Positions 17,555-26,324 of a stretch of 64,000 nucleotides of DNA are shown in pieces. Positions within the stretch are counted from its first letter, which is position 1. Each line of letters starts with the position of its first letter. Source of the DNA: DATGZH01 sp035297265. GTDB lineage: Bacteria > Actinomycetota > Acidimicrobiia > Acidimicrobiales > RAAP-2. The translations under genes and the position numbers were made by a program. The stretch lies in assembly GCA_035297265.1 (NCBI GenBank), contig DATGZH010000014.1, forward strand, positions 1 to 64,000. Reading direction: 5' to 3'. The notes under the pieces were generated by a model that saw only the letters and a program-made list of their open reading frames with translations, made no database searches and was not told the DNA's origin.

Positions 17555-19085
17555 GACGACCGGCTTCTTGAAGTACGGGCGCGAGCTGCCGCGGAGGCGC
17601 CCCGTCCCGGTGCGCCTCCGCGACTGGCGCGAGGTCTACGAGCCCTTCCCGGACGAGTCGGCCCGCCAGCAGGGGGCCCGCTGCATGGACTGCGGCATCC
17701 CCTTCTGCCACGAGGGCTGCCCGCTCGGCAACCTCATCCCGGAGTGGAACGACCTCGTCTGCCGGGACGACTGGTCCGACGCCATCGAGCGCCTCCAGGC
17801 CACCAACAACTTCCCGGAGTTCACCGGCCGCCTCTGCCCGGCCCCCTGCGAGGCGGCCTGCGTGCTCGGGATCAACTCGGACCCGGTCACGATCGAGCGG
17901 ATCGAGTACGAGATCGTCGAACGCGCCTTTCGGGAGGGTTGGGTGCACCCGCTGCCGGCCCCGGAGCGCACGGGCAAGCGGGTGGCCGTCGTGGGCTCGG
18001 GCCCGGCCGGCCTCGCCGCGGCCCAGCAGCTCGCCCGGGCCGGGCACGGCATCGTGGTCTTCGAGCGGGCCGAGAAGCCGGGCGGGCTCCTGCGTTACGG
18101 CATCCCCGAGTTCAAGATGGAAAAGGCCATCCTCGACCGCCGGCTGGCCCAGCTGAAGGCCGAGGGCGTGACCTTCCGCTGCTCGACCTCGGTCGGGCTC
18201 GGCGGCGAGCCGACCGCGCCGCTCGAGCCGGGCGAGGTGCCGGGGCCGGCGCAGGCCTCGGCCCCCGACGTCACGGTGGTCCCGGCCGCCCAGCTGCTCG
18301 AGGAGTTCGACGCGCTGGTGCTCGCCGGCGGGGCCACCCTGCCCCGGGACCTCGACGTCCCCGGTCGCGCCCTCCCGGGGATCCACTTCGCCCTCGAGTA
18401 CCTGAAGCCGGCCAACCTGGTCCAAGAGGGCGGTCTCCCGGCCACCACGATCGACGCCCGCGGCAAGGACGTCGTCATCATCGGCGGGGGCGACACCGGG
18501 GCGGACTGTCTCGGCACCGTGCACCGGCAGGGCGCGGCGTCCGTCCACCAGCTCGAGATCCTGCCCGAGCCCCCGAGCGACCGGGCGGCCGAGCACCCCT
18601 GGCCGGTGTGGCCGATCATCCTGCGGACGTCGTCGGCCCACGAGGAGGGCGGGCGGCGGCTCTTCTCGGTCACGACCACCGAGTTCATCGACGACGGGAG
18701 CGGCGGGGTGGCCGGCCTGCGGGGCCACCAGGTGGAGACGAGGACCGAGAACGGGCGCCCCGTCTTCGAGCCCGTGCCGGGCAGCGAGTTCGAGCTGGCC
18801 TGCCAGCTCGTGCTCTTGGCGATGGGGTTCGTCGGACCCGAGCGCCGGGGGGTGGTGGGGGAGCTGGGCCTCGAGCTCGACCCCCGCGGCTCGGTGGCCT
18901 GCGACGCCGGGTGGGCCACGAACGTGCCGGGCGTCTTCGTGTGCGGCGACATGACCCGGGGCCAGAGCCTCATCGTCTGGGCCATCGCCGAGGGTCGCTC
19001 GGCCGCCGCCGCGGTCGACCGCTACCTCATGGGGACGAGCGCCCTGCCCGCCCCGATCCTCCCCGGTCAGCTGGCGCTGCGCTGA
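17547..19085 (+). CDS. gltD: Glutamate synthase small subunit
   Basis: GltD is the FAD- and iron-sulfur-containing subunit that passes electrons from NADPH to GltB. The 512-residue product has the two N-terminal cysteine groups for 4Fe-4S clusters (CMDCGIPFCHEGCPLG, about residues 47-62, and CPAPCEAAC, about 97-105), the FAD-binding VVGSGPAGLAAAQQL (about 149) and the NADPH-binding VIIGGGDTGADCLGT (about 310). A C-terminal GVFVCGDMTRGQSLIVWAI segment closes the flavin domain. The 8-bp overlap with gltB implies coupled translation in an operon. It is convergent with the SDR gene. Confidence 0.97.
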   Translation: MGETTGFLKYGRELPRRRPVPVRLRDWREVYEPFPDESARQQGARCMDCGIPFCHEGCPLGNLIPEWNDLVCRDDWSDAIERLQATNNFPEFTGRLCPAPCEAACVLGINSDPVTIERIEYEIVERAFREGWVHPLPAPERTGKRVAVVGSGPAGLAAAQQLARAGHGIVVFERAEKPGGLLRYGIPEFKMEKAILDRRLAQLKAEGVTFRCSTSVGLGGEPTAPLEPGEVPGPAQASAPDVTVVPAAQLLEEFDALVLAGGATLPRDLDVPGRALPGIHFALEYLKPANLVQEGGLPATTIDARGKDVVIIGGGDTGADCLGTVHRQGAASVHQLEILPEPPSDRAAEHPWPVWPIILRTSSAHEEGGRRLFSVTTTEFIDDGSGGVAGLRGHQVETRTENGRPVFEPVPGSEFELACQLVLLAMGFVGPERRGVVGELGLELDPRGSVACDAGWATNVPGVFVCGDMTRGQSLIVWAIAEGRSAAAAVDRYLMGTSALPAPILPGQLALR

Positions 19086-19103
19086 CGTCGCCCGCCCTCA
19101 GCG
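19080..19103. terminator. Hairpin carrying both convergent stop codons
   Basis: CGCTGA (19080-19085) and TCAGCG (19098-19103) are perfect 6-bp arms about a 12-nt loop. The gltD TGA stop is in one arm and the SDR stop in the other. Confidence 0.45.
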
Positions 19104-19937
19104 GTAGGGGCGGTTGGAGGGTGCCCGGCGCTCCAGGACGTCGTGCATCCGGAGGGCGACGGCCGGCTCGCTGTCGGCGTGCGTGAGGATGTAGAAGGTG
19201 TCGGTCTGCACGGCCTCGCACACCGCGTCGGCCACCTGCTCGGGCTCGATGCCGCCGGCCACGAGGCGGGTCACAGCCCCTTCCACCTCGGCCCCGGCCC
19301 GGCCCGACTCGGCGGCCGGGGCCCAGTCGGGCCGGTTGCGACCGGACTCGGCGATGTTGGTCCGGACGAAGCCCGGGCACAGTACCGAGACCCCGACGGG
19401 CGAGCCCGCGGTGGCCAGCTCCTTGTGGAGGGTCTCGGAGATCGTCACCACCGCGTGCTTGCTGGCGTTGTAGGGGCCCATGAAGGCGGGGGAGATGAGA
19501 CCGGCGATCGACGCCGTGTTGACCACATGACCCTCCCCTTGCTCCACGAGGAGCGGCACGAACGTGTGGATGCCGTGGACCACCCCGAAGAGGTTGACGC
19601 CGATGGTCCAGTGCCAGTCGGCGAGCGGGACCATCCACATCGGGCCACCGCCCCCGCCGACCCCGGCGTTGTTGTGCACGAGGTGCACCGCCCCGAACCG
19701 GGCGAGGGCGTGGTCCCGCAACTCCTCGACCGAGGACGGCTCGGTGACGTCGGTGATCTTGGCCGTCACCGCCGCCCCGGCGTCGGCCAGCTCGCGCTCG
19801 GTCGCCTGGAGCGGGGCCTCCTCGATGTCGGCCAGGACGAGCTGCATGCCCTCCCGGGCCAGCCGGTGGGCCACCGCCCGCCCGATGCCGCTCGCGCCGC
19901 CGGTGACCACCGCGACCTTCCCGGCCAGTTGCTCCAT
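19098..19937 (-). CDS. Short-chain dehydrogenase/reductase (SDR)
   Basis: Classical SDR enzymes oxidise or reduce alcohols and ketones with NAD(P). The 279-residue product has TGGASGIGRAVA for the cofactor loop, ADIEEA with an acidic residue after strand 2 (suggesting NAD preference), HNNAGVGG, the catalytic Ser in NTASIAG, and YNASK with catalytic Tyr and Lys. Its C-terminal part is longer than the minimal domain. ATG 19937 has AAGGAG six bases upstream and is preferred to the TTG at 19943. It is divergent from the adjacent beta-hydroxyacid dehydrogenase gene. Substrate unknown. Confidence 0.92.
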   Translation of the reverse strand: MEQLAGKVAVVTGGASGIGRAVAHRLAREGMQLVLADIEEAPLQATERELADAGAAVTAKITDVTEPSSVEELRDHALARFGAVHLVHNNAGVGGGGGPMWMVPLADWHWTIGVNLFGVVHGIHTFVPLLVEQGEGHVVNTASIAGLISPAFMGPYNASKHAVVTISETLHKELATAGSPVGVSVLCPGFVRTNIAESGRNRPDWAPAAESGRAGAEVEGAVTRLVAGGIEPEQVADAVCEAVQTDTFYILTHADSEPAVALRMHDVLERRAPSNRPYR

Positions 19938-20007
19938 GACCAACTCCTTCGATGCGTCGACCGACCGTCCGGAGGCGGCTCCCCCGGGACGTCGGCACCC
20001 ATCAACC

Positions 20008-20013
20008 TATGAT
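20008..20013 (+). promoter_or_regulatory. Candidate leaderless -10 element
   Basis: TATGAT ends 6 nt before the ATG at 20020 with no ribosome-binding site between, consistent with a leaderless mRNA. Confidence 0.5.
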
Positions 20014-20019
20014 CAGCAA

Positions 20020-20925
20020 ATGAGCGACGCGCGCCAACTCGGCTTCATCGGACTCGGCCACATCGGAGGGGCGGTCTGCGCCAACCTCCTGGCCGACGGT
20101 CACCAGCTCACCGTCTACGACGTCGACCCGGCCCACTTGAAGGCCCAGGTCGAAGCGGGTGCCAACGCCGCGGACGGTCCCGCCGCGGTGGCCAAGGCGT
20201 CCGACATCACGTTCCTCTCGCTGCCCACGCCCGCGGCCATGGCCCAGGTGTCGGCGACCTGGGCCGAAGGGGCCGGACCGGGGAAGATCCTCGTCGACCT
20301 CACGACCAACGCCCCGGCCACCGTGCGGGCCGTCGGCGAGCACCTGGCGGCGGTCGGGGCGAAGCTCGTCGAGGCACCGCTCACCGGCGGGGCCCCCGGC
20401 GCCAAGGCCCGCATGCTGTTCTTCATCATGGGCGGCGACAAGGACGCGGTCGAAGCGGTCGTCCCCCTGCTCGACACGATCGGTCGGGGCAGCCGGCACC
20501 TCGGGCCCCTCGGCTGCGGCAACGTGGGCAAGCTCGTGAACTCGCTCATGGCCTTCACCACCCAGGTGGTGGCGCTCGAGGGCCTCGCCCTCGCCGCGCG
20601 CCACGACATCGAGCCCCGCACGGTGGTCGAGCTCCTGCGGGCCACCGGCGGCTCCACCTCGTACTGGGACCGCCGGGTCGAAGAGATCGCCACCCGGGGC
20701 AAGCCCATGGAGTTCTCGATGGAGCTGGCGGCCAAGGACGCCGGCCTCATGCTCGAGGTGGGCCGGGAGGTCGGCGTGCCCCTGCCCGTGGCCTCGGCCG
20801 TCCACGAGATGCTCGTGTACGCCAAGGCCCAGGGCCTCGGGGACCGGGACATCAGCGACTTTGTCGAGGCCGCCGAGCGGGCCACCGGCCTCCGTTTGGA
20901 GCTTCGTCCCGAAGACGGCGCCTGA
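20020..20925 (+). CDS. NAD(P)-dependent beta-hydroxyacid dehydrogenase (3-hydroxyisobutyrate dehydrogenase-like)
   Basis: This family oxidises short beta-hydroxyacids such as 3-hydroxyisobutyrate or tartronate semialdehyde derivatives. The 301-residue protein has the N-terminal LGFIGLGHIGGAVCANLL cofactor motif, the substrate-binding APLTGGAPGAKARML block (family DAPVSGG position), and the catalytic Lys in LGCGNVGKLVNSLM (about residue 172). The C-terminal all-helical domain is complete. Start ATG 20020 directly follows a -10-like TATGAT. The divergent SDR start is 82 bp away, so the two promoters are close together. The natural substrate is not evident. Confidence 0.92.
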   Translation: MSDARQLGFIGLGHIGGAVCANLLADGHQLTVYDVDPAHLKAQVEAGANAADGPAAVAKASDITFLSLPTPAAMAQVSATWAEGAGPGKILVDLTTNAPATVRAVGEHLAAVGAKLVEAPLTGGAPGAKARMLFFIMGGDKDAVEAVVPLLDTIGRGSRHLGPLGCGNVGKLVNSLMAFTTQVVALEGLALAARHDIEPRTVVELLRATGGSTSYWDRRVEEIATRGKPMEFSMELAAKDAGLMLEVGREVGVPLPVASAVHEMLVYAKAQGLGDRDISDFVEAAERATGLRLELRPEDGA

Positions 20926-20959
20926 TCCGCGGCGTCCGCGGCGCGGTCCCGGTCGGAGC

Positions 20960-21160
20960 CGCTGCTCCCACCTTGTTGATCACCGCGAAGCTCATCGACC
21001 CGCGCAATCGGACGCTTCGGATCTCAGCGGGGGTGACTGTGGCGAGCCGGTCCCAGTTCGGCTTGCCGGCGTAGAGAAGAACCCTGACGCGGTAGTGGGT
21101 GAAATTGGTGAGGCCGAGGTCGTTGTGCCGGCGGCTCGACGAGCTTGCGTCCGGCTGAGC
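20960..21160 (-). pseudogene. Transposase C-terminal remnant
   Basis: In the 341-bp gap between 20925 and 21267, minus-strand codons from 21160 downwards read a transposase-like C-terminal phrase, HNDLGLTNFTHYRVRVLLY followed by AGKPNWDRLATVTPAEIR. This resembles the NF.nYRlRvLL ending of ISL3-type transposases. A stop codon (21161-21163) precedes it and no start or catalytic region is present, so it is a decayed fragment. Base composition here is less GC-rich than in the neighbours. Confidence 0.5.
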
Positions 21161-21266
21161 TCACCATTCCGAGCTTGATCTCAAGCTGTCCAGGACTCCC
21201 CAGGCGAGCCCCGCCTCCCTGCTGAGTTCCGAAGAGCCTCTAGAGCGGTGTGCGAACATAGCGAAT

Positions 21267-21791
21267 GTGCCCGACGAAATCCTCGCCACCGTCATCGCCA
21301 CGGATTCCCAACCAGGGACCGAGCCCCTGTTGTGGGAAGATGTTGAACGACGCTTCGACGCCGAACGATGGTATTGGCTCGCTACGACGGGCGATCACGG
21401 CCAACCCAATGTCCGTCCAGTTCTCGCCGTTTGGTGGAACGGTCGAATCTTCTCAACCACAAGCCCGAACGCGCGCAAAGGTCGAAACTTGGAGCACCGG
21501 GCCGCGTGCTCGCTTGTGGCGCGAGCCCCAGCCATCGACATCGTCGTCGAAGGTCATCGATTGTGGATTGATGACCGTGAGCAGCTAGAAGGAATTGCCA
21601 CTGCCTACCGCACCAAGTATGGATGGCCGGTGGCTATTACCGACCAGAACATGTTCGACGCCCCTTATGGAGCTCCGACGGCTGGGAACCCCCCGTATCG
21701 CGTTTATGAAATCAAAGCCGACATTGTGTATGCCTTCGGAACAAGCGACGACCTGGGCGTGCACTCCACTCGTTTCTCGTTCGGCCCATAG
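21267..21791 (+). CDS. Pyridoxamine 5'-phosphate oxidase-fold protein (FMN/F420-binding family)
   Basis: Split-barrel flavin-binding proteins of this fold bind FMN or F420 and often act on small oxidised substrates. The 174-residue product has RFDAERWYWLATTGDHGQPNVRPVLAVW at the N-terminal strand pair, FSTTSPNARKGRNLEHRAACSL (KxxNL-type phosphate-binding segment) and RVYEIKADIVYAFGT near the end. Start GTG 21267. Codons ending in A or T are commoner than in neighbouring genes, and it follows a transposase remnant, so recent transfer is plausible. It stands alone with no operon partner. Whether the cofactor is FMN or F420 cannot be said. Confidence 0.82.
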   Translation: MPDEILATVIATDSQPGTEPLLWEDVERRFDAERWYWLATTGDHGQPNVRPVLAVWWNGRIFSTTSPNARKGRNLEHRAACSLVARAPAIDIVVEGHRLWIDDREQLEGIATAYRTKYGWPVAITDQNMFDAPYGAPTAGNPPYRVYEIKADIVYAFGTSDDLGVHSTRFSFGP

Positions 21792-21995
21792 ACGACGCAC
21801 TTGGTCGCACTCGCTAGGGCGTGTCTCAGGGTGAGGGTGATTCCGAAGTGCCGGGCGAGGTAGCCATCGCGCGCACGGACGTGGGCAGATCATTCGACCC
21901 CGCTGAAATCCGAAGAGCCGTAAACGATGCTCGCCGTGTCGAGTGCCTCTCCGCCCAGGCGGGCGCCGGACTCGAGGCCCGTCGGAGCGATGGTG

Positions 21996-22529
21996 CTACG
22001 TGATCCGCTGGAGCGACTTCTCCTCGAGGTCGAGCTCCCAAGCGTCGGGCATCTGCAGATTCGACCAGAACGACATCGGGTCTTCGAGCCCGAGCTCGTG
22101 GTCGAGCCAGGTGGTGAGCAGCATGCCGTGGCTCACCACGACGAGGCGCGCCCCGGGAGTGACGTCGGCCTGCAGCGGGGCGAGCCGGGCGATCACGTCG
22201 TCACGACGCTCCCATCCCCCGACGACCTCGCCTCTCAGATAGCTGGCGGCGGCCTGCGCGAGGTCGTCGGGCGTGGCATACCACGCCCTCTTCACCTCGC
22301 TGAGCTGCTCCCGGACGCGGGTGGGGGCTGAAGGAAAGGCGAGCGCCGCGGTTTCACAGGTCTTGCGCTCCGGGCTCGTCCACACGGTGGTGGTCGCGGA
22401 TCCATCGGCGAGCCGTCGGCCGAGCACGGTTGCGTCGTCCCGGCCCTGCTCGGTCAACGGCCACTGCGACGGTGGCGTTCCGTCAGCGACGAGCGGCTCG
22501 GCGTGCCGCACGAGGACCACGCGCCTCAC
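21996..22529 (-). CDS. Histidine phosphatase family protein (phosphoglycerate mutase-like)
   Basis: Branch-1 histidine phosphatases transfer phosphate through a phospho-His in the RHG motif. The 177-residue protein opens with RRVVLVRHAEPL, where the motif reads RHA, and continues LTEQGRDDATVLGRRL, VWTSPERKTCETAA and VVVSHGMLLTTW holding the second catalytic His. Substrate is unknown and could be a phosphorylated metabolite or a signalling protein. Start GTG 22529. The 204-bp gap upstream of its stop toward the PPOX gene (21792-21995) shows no gene or structure that I can support. Confidence 0.88.
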   Translation of the reverse strand: MRRVVLVRHAEPLVADGTPPSQWPLTEQGRDDATVLGRRLADGSATTTVWTSPERKTCETAALAFPSAPTRVREQLSEVKRAWYATPDDLAQAAASYLRGEVVGGWERRDDVIARLAPLQADVTPGARLVVVSHGMLLTTWLDHELGLEDPMSFWSNLQMPDAWELDLEEKSLQRIT

Positions 22530-22600
22530 CGGGTGATCCTCGCAGAGACAGCCGGCGTCCGTGATGGCCTCGAGGTCGCGGGGTGCCGCGACCCGACTCG

Positions 22601-22984
22601 CTACTCCGAGCCGAGGACCGCCGCCGCCGTGTTGAGGGCGCTCACGCCGGCCGGCACGCCGGCGTAGACGCCGACCTGCATCAGGACCTCGACGAGCTCC
22701 TCCTTGGTGAGCCCGACGTTGAGGGCGCCGGCGAGGTGGCCACGGAGCTCGTCGTGGCGGCCGAGGGCGGCCAGCATGGCCACGGTGATGAGGGAACGGT
22801 CCCGTATGGCCAGGTTGGGGCGTGACCAGAACATGCCGAAGCAGGACTCCCGCACGAGGCCGAAGTACTCGGGCGCCACCGCCGACCCGCCGGCGGGGGA
22901 GGTGTCGGCGTCGGCCACCCGGTCCCCCCAGAGCTTTCGTTGCACCTCGCGCCCGAGGGCCTCGTAGTCGGTGTCCTTGGGCAT
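22601..22984 (-). CDS. Carboxymuconolactone decarboxylase family protein
   Basis: A 127-residue, all-helical member of the CMD/AhpD-like fold. The typical block runs RDRSLITVAMLAALGRHDELRGHLAGALNVGLTKEELVEVLMQVGVYAGVPAG. It lacks the CxxC pair of AhpD peroxidase relatives, so a decarboxylase or binding role is more likely than redox chemistry. ATG 22984 lies 2 bp after the stop of the amidohydrolase, and the two are surely one operon. The pairing suggests they act on successive steps of an aromatic or cyclic acid pathway, an inference from neighbours only. Confidence 0.88.
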   Translation of the reverse strand: MPKDTDYEALGREVQRKLWGDRVADADTSPAGGSAVAPEYFGLVRESCFGMFWSRPNLAIRDRSLITVAMLAALGRHDELRGHLAGALNVGLTKEELVEVLMQVGVYAGVPAGVSALNTAAAVLGSE

Positions 22985-22986
22985 GC

Positions 22987-24168
22987 TCAGCGGCCTCCGT
23001 TCTCCGCCGGTGCGGGGACCGGCACGTGGTAGAGCTTCTGGTAGTTGTCCCAGAGCACCTTCTTCTTCGTCGTGTCGTCGAAGGGCATCGACATGAAGCA
23101 GTCGGTGGCGCCCGGGAACTTCGAGTCGGCGTGGGGGTAGTCGGTCGAGTAGACGACGTTGTCGTCGCCGTACTCCTCGAAGTAGTACTTTGCCGGTTCC
23201 TCGTCCGCCTCGACCGAGAGGTAGCAGTTGCGGAGCATGTACTCCGAGGGCTTCATCAGCACGTCGGGGGCCTCGTACTTGCCCGTCCATTCCCAGTGCT
23301 CGTCGAGTCGGTACATCATGAACGGAGCCCACGAGCAGTTGCCCTCGAGGAGCCCGAGACGCAGCTCGGGGAAGCGCTCGAGGATGCCGCCCGAGGTGAA
23401 GCAGGTCACCACGAACATGATGCCGAGCGGCTGGTTGAAGGGGTGCCAGAGCATGAGCTTGTCGAGGTGCTCGCTGAAGGCGAAGTCGGGCTTCAGGTAC
23501 GTGGTGCCGCCGCCGTGGAAGCAGATCGGCACGTCGAGGCGCTCCGCCTCCCGCCACAGCGGGTCGTAGTGGCGGTCGTGCCAGGGGCGAGAGTCGACCA
23601 GACCGGGCACGAGGAAGGCGGCCTTGAAGCCGCGCTCGACCGACCGGGCGAGCTCGTCGACCGCGCCGTCCACGTCGTGGGGGGCCACCATCGCCGCCCC
23701 GAAGACCCGGTCGGGTGACTCGCACCCGGCCACGAAGTCGGCCATCCAGTCGTTGTAGGCCCGGGCGATGGCGCTCGCCAGCTCGGGCTCGAGACCGTCG
23801 GGGCCGATGTGGTGCGAGCTCTGCAGGGAGAGGACGAAGAGCCCGCGGGAGGGGAAGAGCACCGTCGAGTCGAGGTGCTCCATGTCCATGGCCATCACCT
23901 GGGACTTGGGGTCCCAATCGCGCTCTTCGGCGTGCTGGTAGACGGGGTCCTGGTCGGCCTTCCAGGGCCGGCCGCTCGCCCGGGGCCGCACGTGGCCGAG
24001 CCGCAGGACGACGGCGTTCTTCACCTTGACCCGCATGTCGCGCTCGATCTCGGTCATCCCGACCGGGGCGGCGTGCTCCCAGGCCGGGTCCATGTAGCGC
24101 TGCCAGAGGTCGGCAGGCTCCATCACGTGCATGTCGCTGTCGGCGACGAGCCACCCGTTGACGGCCAT
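22987..24168 (-). CDS. Amidohydrolase-family metal-dependent hydrolase/decarboxylase
   Basis: This 393-residue protein belongs to the amidohydrolase-2 group that includes ACMSD, LigW-type decarboxylases. Metal-site motifs are DSDMHVMEP at the N-terminus (D-x-H), CFHGGGTTYL with a His around residue 218, and the C-terminal STDYPHADSKFPG containing the conserved catalytic Asp. A PHDVDGAVDELARSVERGFKAAFL segment lies in the barrel. It heads a two-gene operon with the CMD-family gene. The likely role is decarboxylation or hydrolysis of a cyclic carboxylic acid. ATG 24168 is the first Met and has GGGGAGG-type purines close upstream. Confidence 0.9.
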   Translation of the reverse strand: MAVNGWLVADSDMHVMEPADLWQRYMDPAWEHAAPVGMTEIERDMRVKVKNAVVLRLGHVRPRASGRPWKADQDPVYQHAEERDWDPKSQVMAMDMEHLDSTVLFPSRGLFVLSLQSSHHIGPDGLEPELASAIARAYNDWMADFVAGCESPDRVFGAAMVAPHDVDGAVDELARSVERGFKAAFLVPGLVDSRPWHDRHYDPLWREAERLDVPICFHGGGTTYLKPDFAFSEHLDKLMLWHPFNQPLGIMFVVTCFTSGGILERFPELRLGLLEGNCSWAPFMMYRLDEHWEWTGKYEAPDVLMKPSEYMLRNCYLSVEADEEPAKYYFEEYGDDNVVYSTDYPHADSKFPGATDCFMSMPFDDTTKKKVLWDNYQKLYHVPVPAPAENGGR

Positions 24169-24257
24169 GGTCCACCTCCCCGGCCGGCGGAGGAGCCGGC
24201 ACTGGGCGCATGCTACCCGGGCCCCGTCGCGGGCCTCGGGGCGACGCGGCGCGCCAC

Positions 24258-24263
24258 TACCGT
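24258..24263 (+). promoter_or_regulatory. Candidate leaderless -10 element
   Basis: TACCGT ends 9 nt before the ATG at 24273, with no ribosome-binding site between. It supports that start over the upstream open stretch. Confidence 0.4.
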
Positions 24264-24272
24264 GGGCTCTTC

Positions 24273-25349
24273 ATGGAGCTGCCCGTCGGCCTCGCCACCC
24301 CCGTCCTCTGCTGTGACCTCGACCGGCTGGAGGACAACCTGCGGGAGATGGCCTCGGCCACCGCGGCGGTCGGACTCTCGCTCCGGCCCCACGCCAAGAC
24401 CCACAAGTGCGTGGAGATCGCCGAGCGCCAGCTGGCCCTCGGGGCCGTCGGGCTGACCGTGGCCACGGTCGGCGAAGCCGAGGTGTTCGCGGCGGCCGGG
24501 GTCGAGGACCTCTTCGTGGCCTACCCGGTGTGGGCCGACGAAGACCGCCGCCTGCGGCTCCGGCGGCTGGCCGAACGGACCCGGCTCTCCGTCGGCGTGG
24601 ACTCGGTCGGCGGGGCCGAAGCGCTCGGGCGGGTCGGCGTCCCCCTCTCGGTCCTCGTCGAGGTGGACAGCGGGCTCCACCGGAGCGGCGTCCCGCCCAC
24701 CGGGACACGGGCGGTCGCCCGGGCGGCCATCGATGCCGGGCTCGACGTGGTCGGCGTGTTCACCTTCCCGGGCCATGCCTACGCCCCGGGCGCGGCGCCG
24801 CAGGCGGCGACCGACGAGGGCCGGGCCCTCGGGGAGGCGGCGTCGCTGCTTGCCGAGGACGGCCTCGACGTCGCCGTGCGCAGCGGCGGGTCGACACCGA
24901 GTGCCCACCTCGCCGACCCGACGGTCGTGACCGAGGTCCGCCCCGGCGTCTACGCCTTCAACGACGCCCAGCAACTCGAGCTCGGCGTCGTGGGCCCGGA
25001 GGACATCGCGCTGGTCGCGGTGGCGACGGTGGTGAGCCGCCCGTCACCGGACCGCTTCATCGTCGACGCCGGCTCGAAGATCCTGGGTGCCGATCGAGCT
25101 CCGTGGGCGAGAGGCTTCGGCTGGCTGCCGGCGGTCCCGCACGCCACGGTGGTGGCGCTCGCCGAGCACCACGGCGTCGTCGAGGTCCCGGCGGCCTCGC
25201 CGCTCCGCCGACCGCTCGTCGGCGAGCAGTTGGCCGTCGTGCCGAACCATGTCTGCAACGCGGTCAACCTCGTCGACGAGCTCGTCATCACGAGCCGCGG
25301 CGAAGTGCTCGACCGCTGGCGGGTCGCCGCCCGCGGTGCGAACACCTGA
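24273..25349 (+). CDS. D-threonine aldolase/D-serine dehydratase-like PLP enzyme
   Basis: These fold-type III PLP enzymes (alanine-racemase N-terminal barrel plus a metal-binding domain) cleave or deaminate D-hydroxy amino acids. The 358-residue protein has the PLP-lysine motif LRPHAKTHK (Lys about residue 41), VDSGLHRSGV, FPGHAYAP, and the C-terminal VVPNHVCNAVNLVDELVI with the His and Cys used for a divalent metal. Start ATG 24273 follows a -10-like TACCGT by 9 nt. It is divergent from the amidohydrolase operon and convergent with the cell-wall hydrolase gene. The exact substrate is open. Confidence 0.88.
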   Translation: MELPVGLATPVLCCDLDRLEDNLREMASATAAVGLSLRPHAKTHKCVEIAERQLALGAVGLTVATVGEAEVFAAAGVEDLFVAYPVWADEDRRLRLRRLAERTRLSVGVDSVGGAEALGRVGVPLSVLVEVDSGLHRSGVPPTGTRAVARAAIDAGLDVVGVFTFPGHAYAPGAAPQAATDEGRALGEAASLLAEDGLDVAVRSGGSTPSAHLADPTVVTEVRPGVYAFNDAQQLELGVVGPEDIALVAVATVVSRPSPDRFIVDAGSKILGADRAPWARGFGWLPAVPHATVVALAEHHGVVEVPAASPLRRPLVGEQLAVVPNHVCNAVNLVDELVITSRGEVLDRWRVAARGANT

Positions 25350-25360
25350 AGCGCCTCAGG
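25345..25360. terminator. Hairpin carrying both convergent stop codons
   Basis: CCTGA (25345-25349) and TCAGG (25356-25360) pair across a 6-nt loop AGCGCC. Each arm contains one of the two convergent TGA stops. The short stem makes this weaker than the other examples. Confidence 0.35.
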
Positions 25361-26324
25361 CCGGCCGGGTAGCGCCGACGAAGCTCGGCCAGTTGGCCGC
25401 CTCCACCCGGACGAGGGCGCCGCTGTGCGGGGCGTCGATCATCTCGCCGGCGCCGACGTACAGCCCGACGTGGTCGACCGCGTCGATCGAATCGCCGAAG
25501 AAGAGGAGGTCGCCGGGCTGGACGACCTCGCCGCCGGGCACGGCCGGACCGGCGTCGAACTGGTCCTGGGCCACCCGCGGGAGGCGCACTCCGGCCGAGC
25601 CGTAGGCGGCTTGCACGAGGCCCGAGCAGTCGAAGCCGCCCTGGCCCGTGCCGCCCCACTCGTAGGGGACGCCCAGCTGCTCGGACGCGAAGGCGAGCGC
25701 CGAGGCCGGCACGGCCTCGAGGTCGGGCGCCGTCTCGAGGGCCTCCGCGAGGACGAGCACCTCGTCCACGTAGGTCGTCGAGTGGTTGTAGTCGTCGACC
25801 GCGCCGACGAGGTCCGACGGCGTCCCGCCCCCGTCGGCGCAGAGCAGTTTGGCCGCGGTGTAGACGGCGTCGACCGGGTCGTAGGGGGAGGGCGGCACGA
25901 CCCCGCCCGGGCCGACCGTGGCGTAGGCGGCGAAGGTCGCCGGGAGGAACTGCATCGGCCCTTCCGCCCCCGCCGGGTTGGTGCCCGAGCTCACCCCGGG
26001 GGCGGTCGAACGCCCGCTGTCGCTCTCGACGCGGCCGATCGCCCCGAGCACCGCCCAGGGCAGGCCTTGGCAGGTGCCGGCGGCGGCCTGGTCGAGCGTC
26101 TCCCAGTCGGCGGGCACGGCGGGACCACCCCCGTCCGCCGGTGCCCCGTTGCTACGGGCGCCGGTCGGCTCGGAGACGGCGGATCCCCCGAGGAGGGCGA
26201 CGCAGCCACCGAGGCCGAGGGCCAGGGCGAGGAGCGCGGCGAGCGCGGCAAGGGCGGTCCGGGCCACGGAGCGAAACGGTCGGCCGCTCGGCGGCGTTTG
26301 GGAAGGGACGGTCGTCTCCGTCAC
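25356..26324 (-). CDS. Secreted bifunctional cell-wall hydrolase: lytic transglycosylase-like plus NlpC/P60
   Basis: A 322-residue precursor that combines two peptidoglycan-cutting domains. An N-terminal membrane/signal segment (about residues 20-45, ending near LGGCV) is followed by a lysozyme-like domain with AIGRVESDSGR (Glu100 likely catalytic) and GPMQFLPATFAAYA. An NlpC/P60 endopeptidase domain comes last, with FDCSGLVQAAYG (Cys233) and DHVGLYVG (His285). The order matches actinobacterial Slt-NlpC proteins. Start GTG 26324 has GGAGG directly against it, so the start is uncertain; the frame continues open far upstream over the divergent ligase gene. Confidence 0.88.
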   Translation of the reverse strand: MTETTVPSQTPPSGRPFRSVARTALAALAALLALALGLGGCVALLGGSAVSEPTGARSNGAPADGGGPAVPADWETLDQAAAGTCQGLPWAVLGAIGRVESDSGRSTAPGVSSGTNPAGAEGPMQFLPATFAAYATVGPGGVVPPSPYDPVDAVYTAAKLLCADGGGTPSDLVGAVDDYNHSTTYVDEVLVLAEALETAPDLEAVPASALAFASEQLGVPYEWGGTGQGGFDCSGLVQAAYGSAGVRLPRVAQDQFDAGPAVPGGEVVQPGDLLFFGDSIDAVDHVGLYVGAGEMIDAPHSGALVRVEAANWPSFVGATRPA

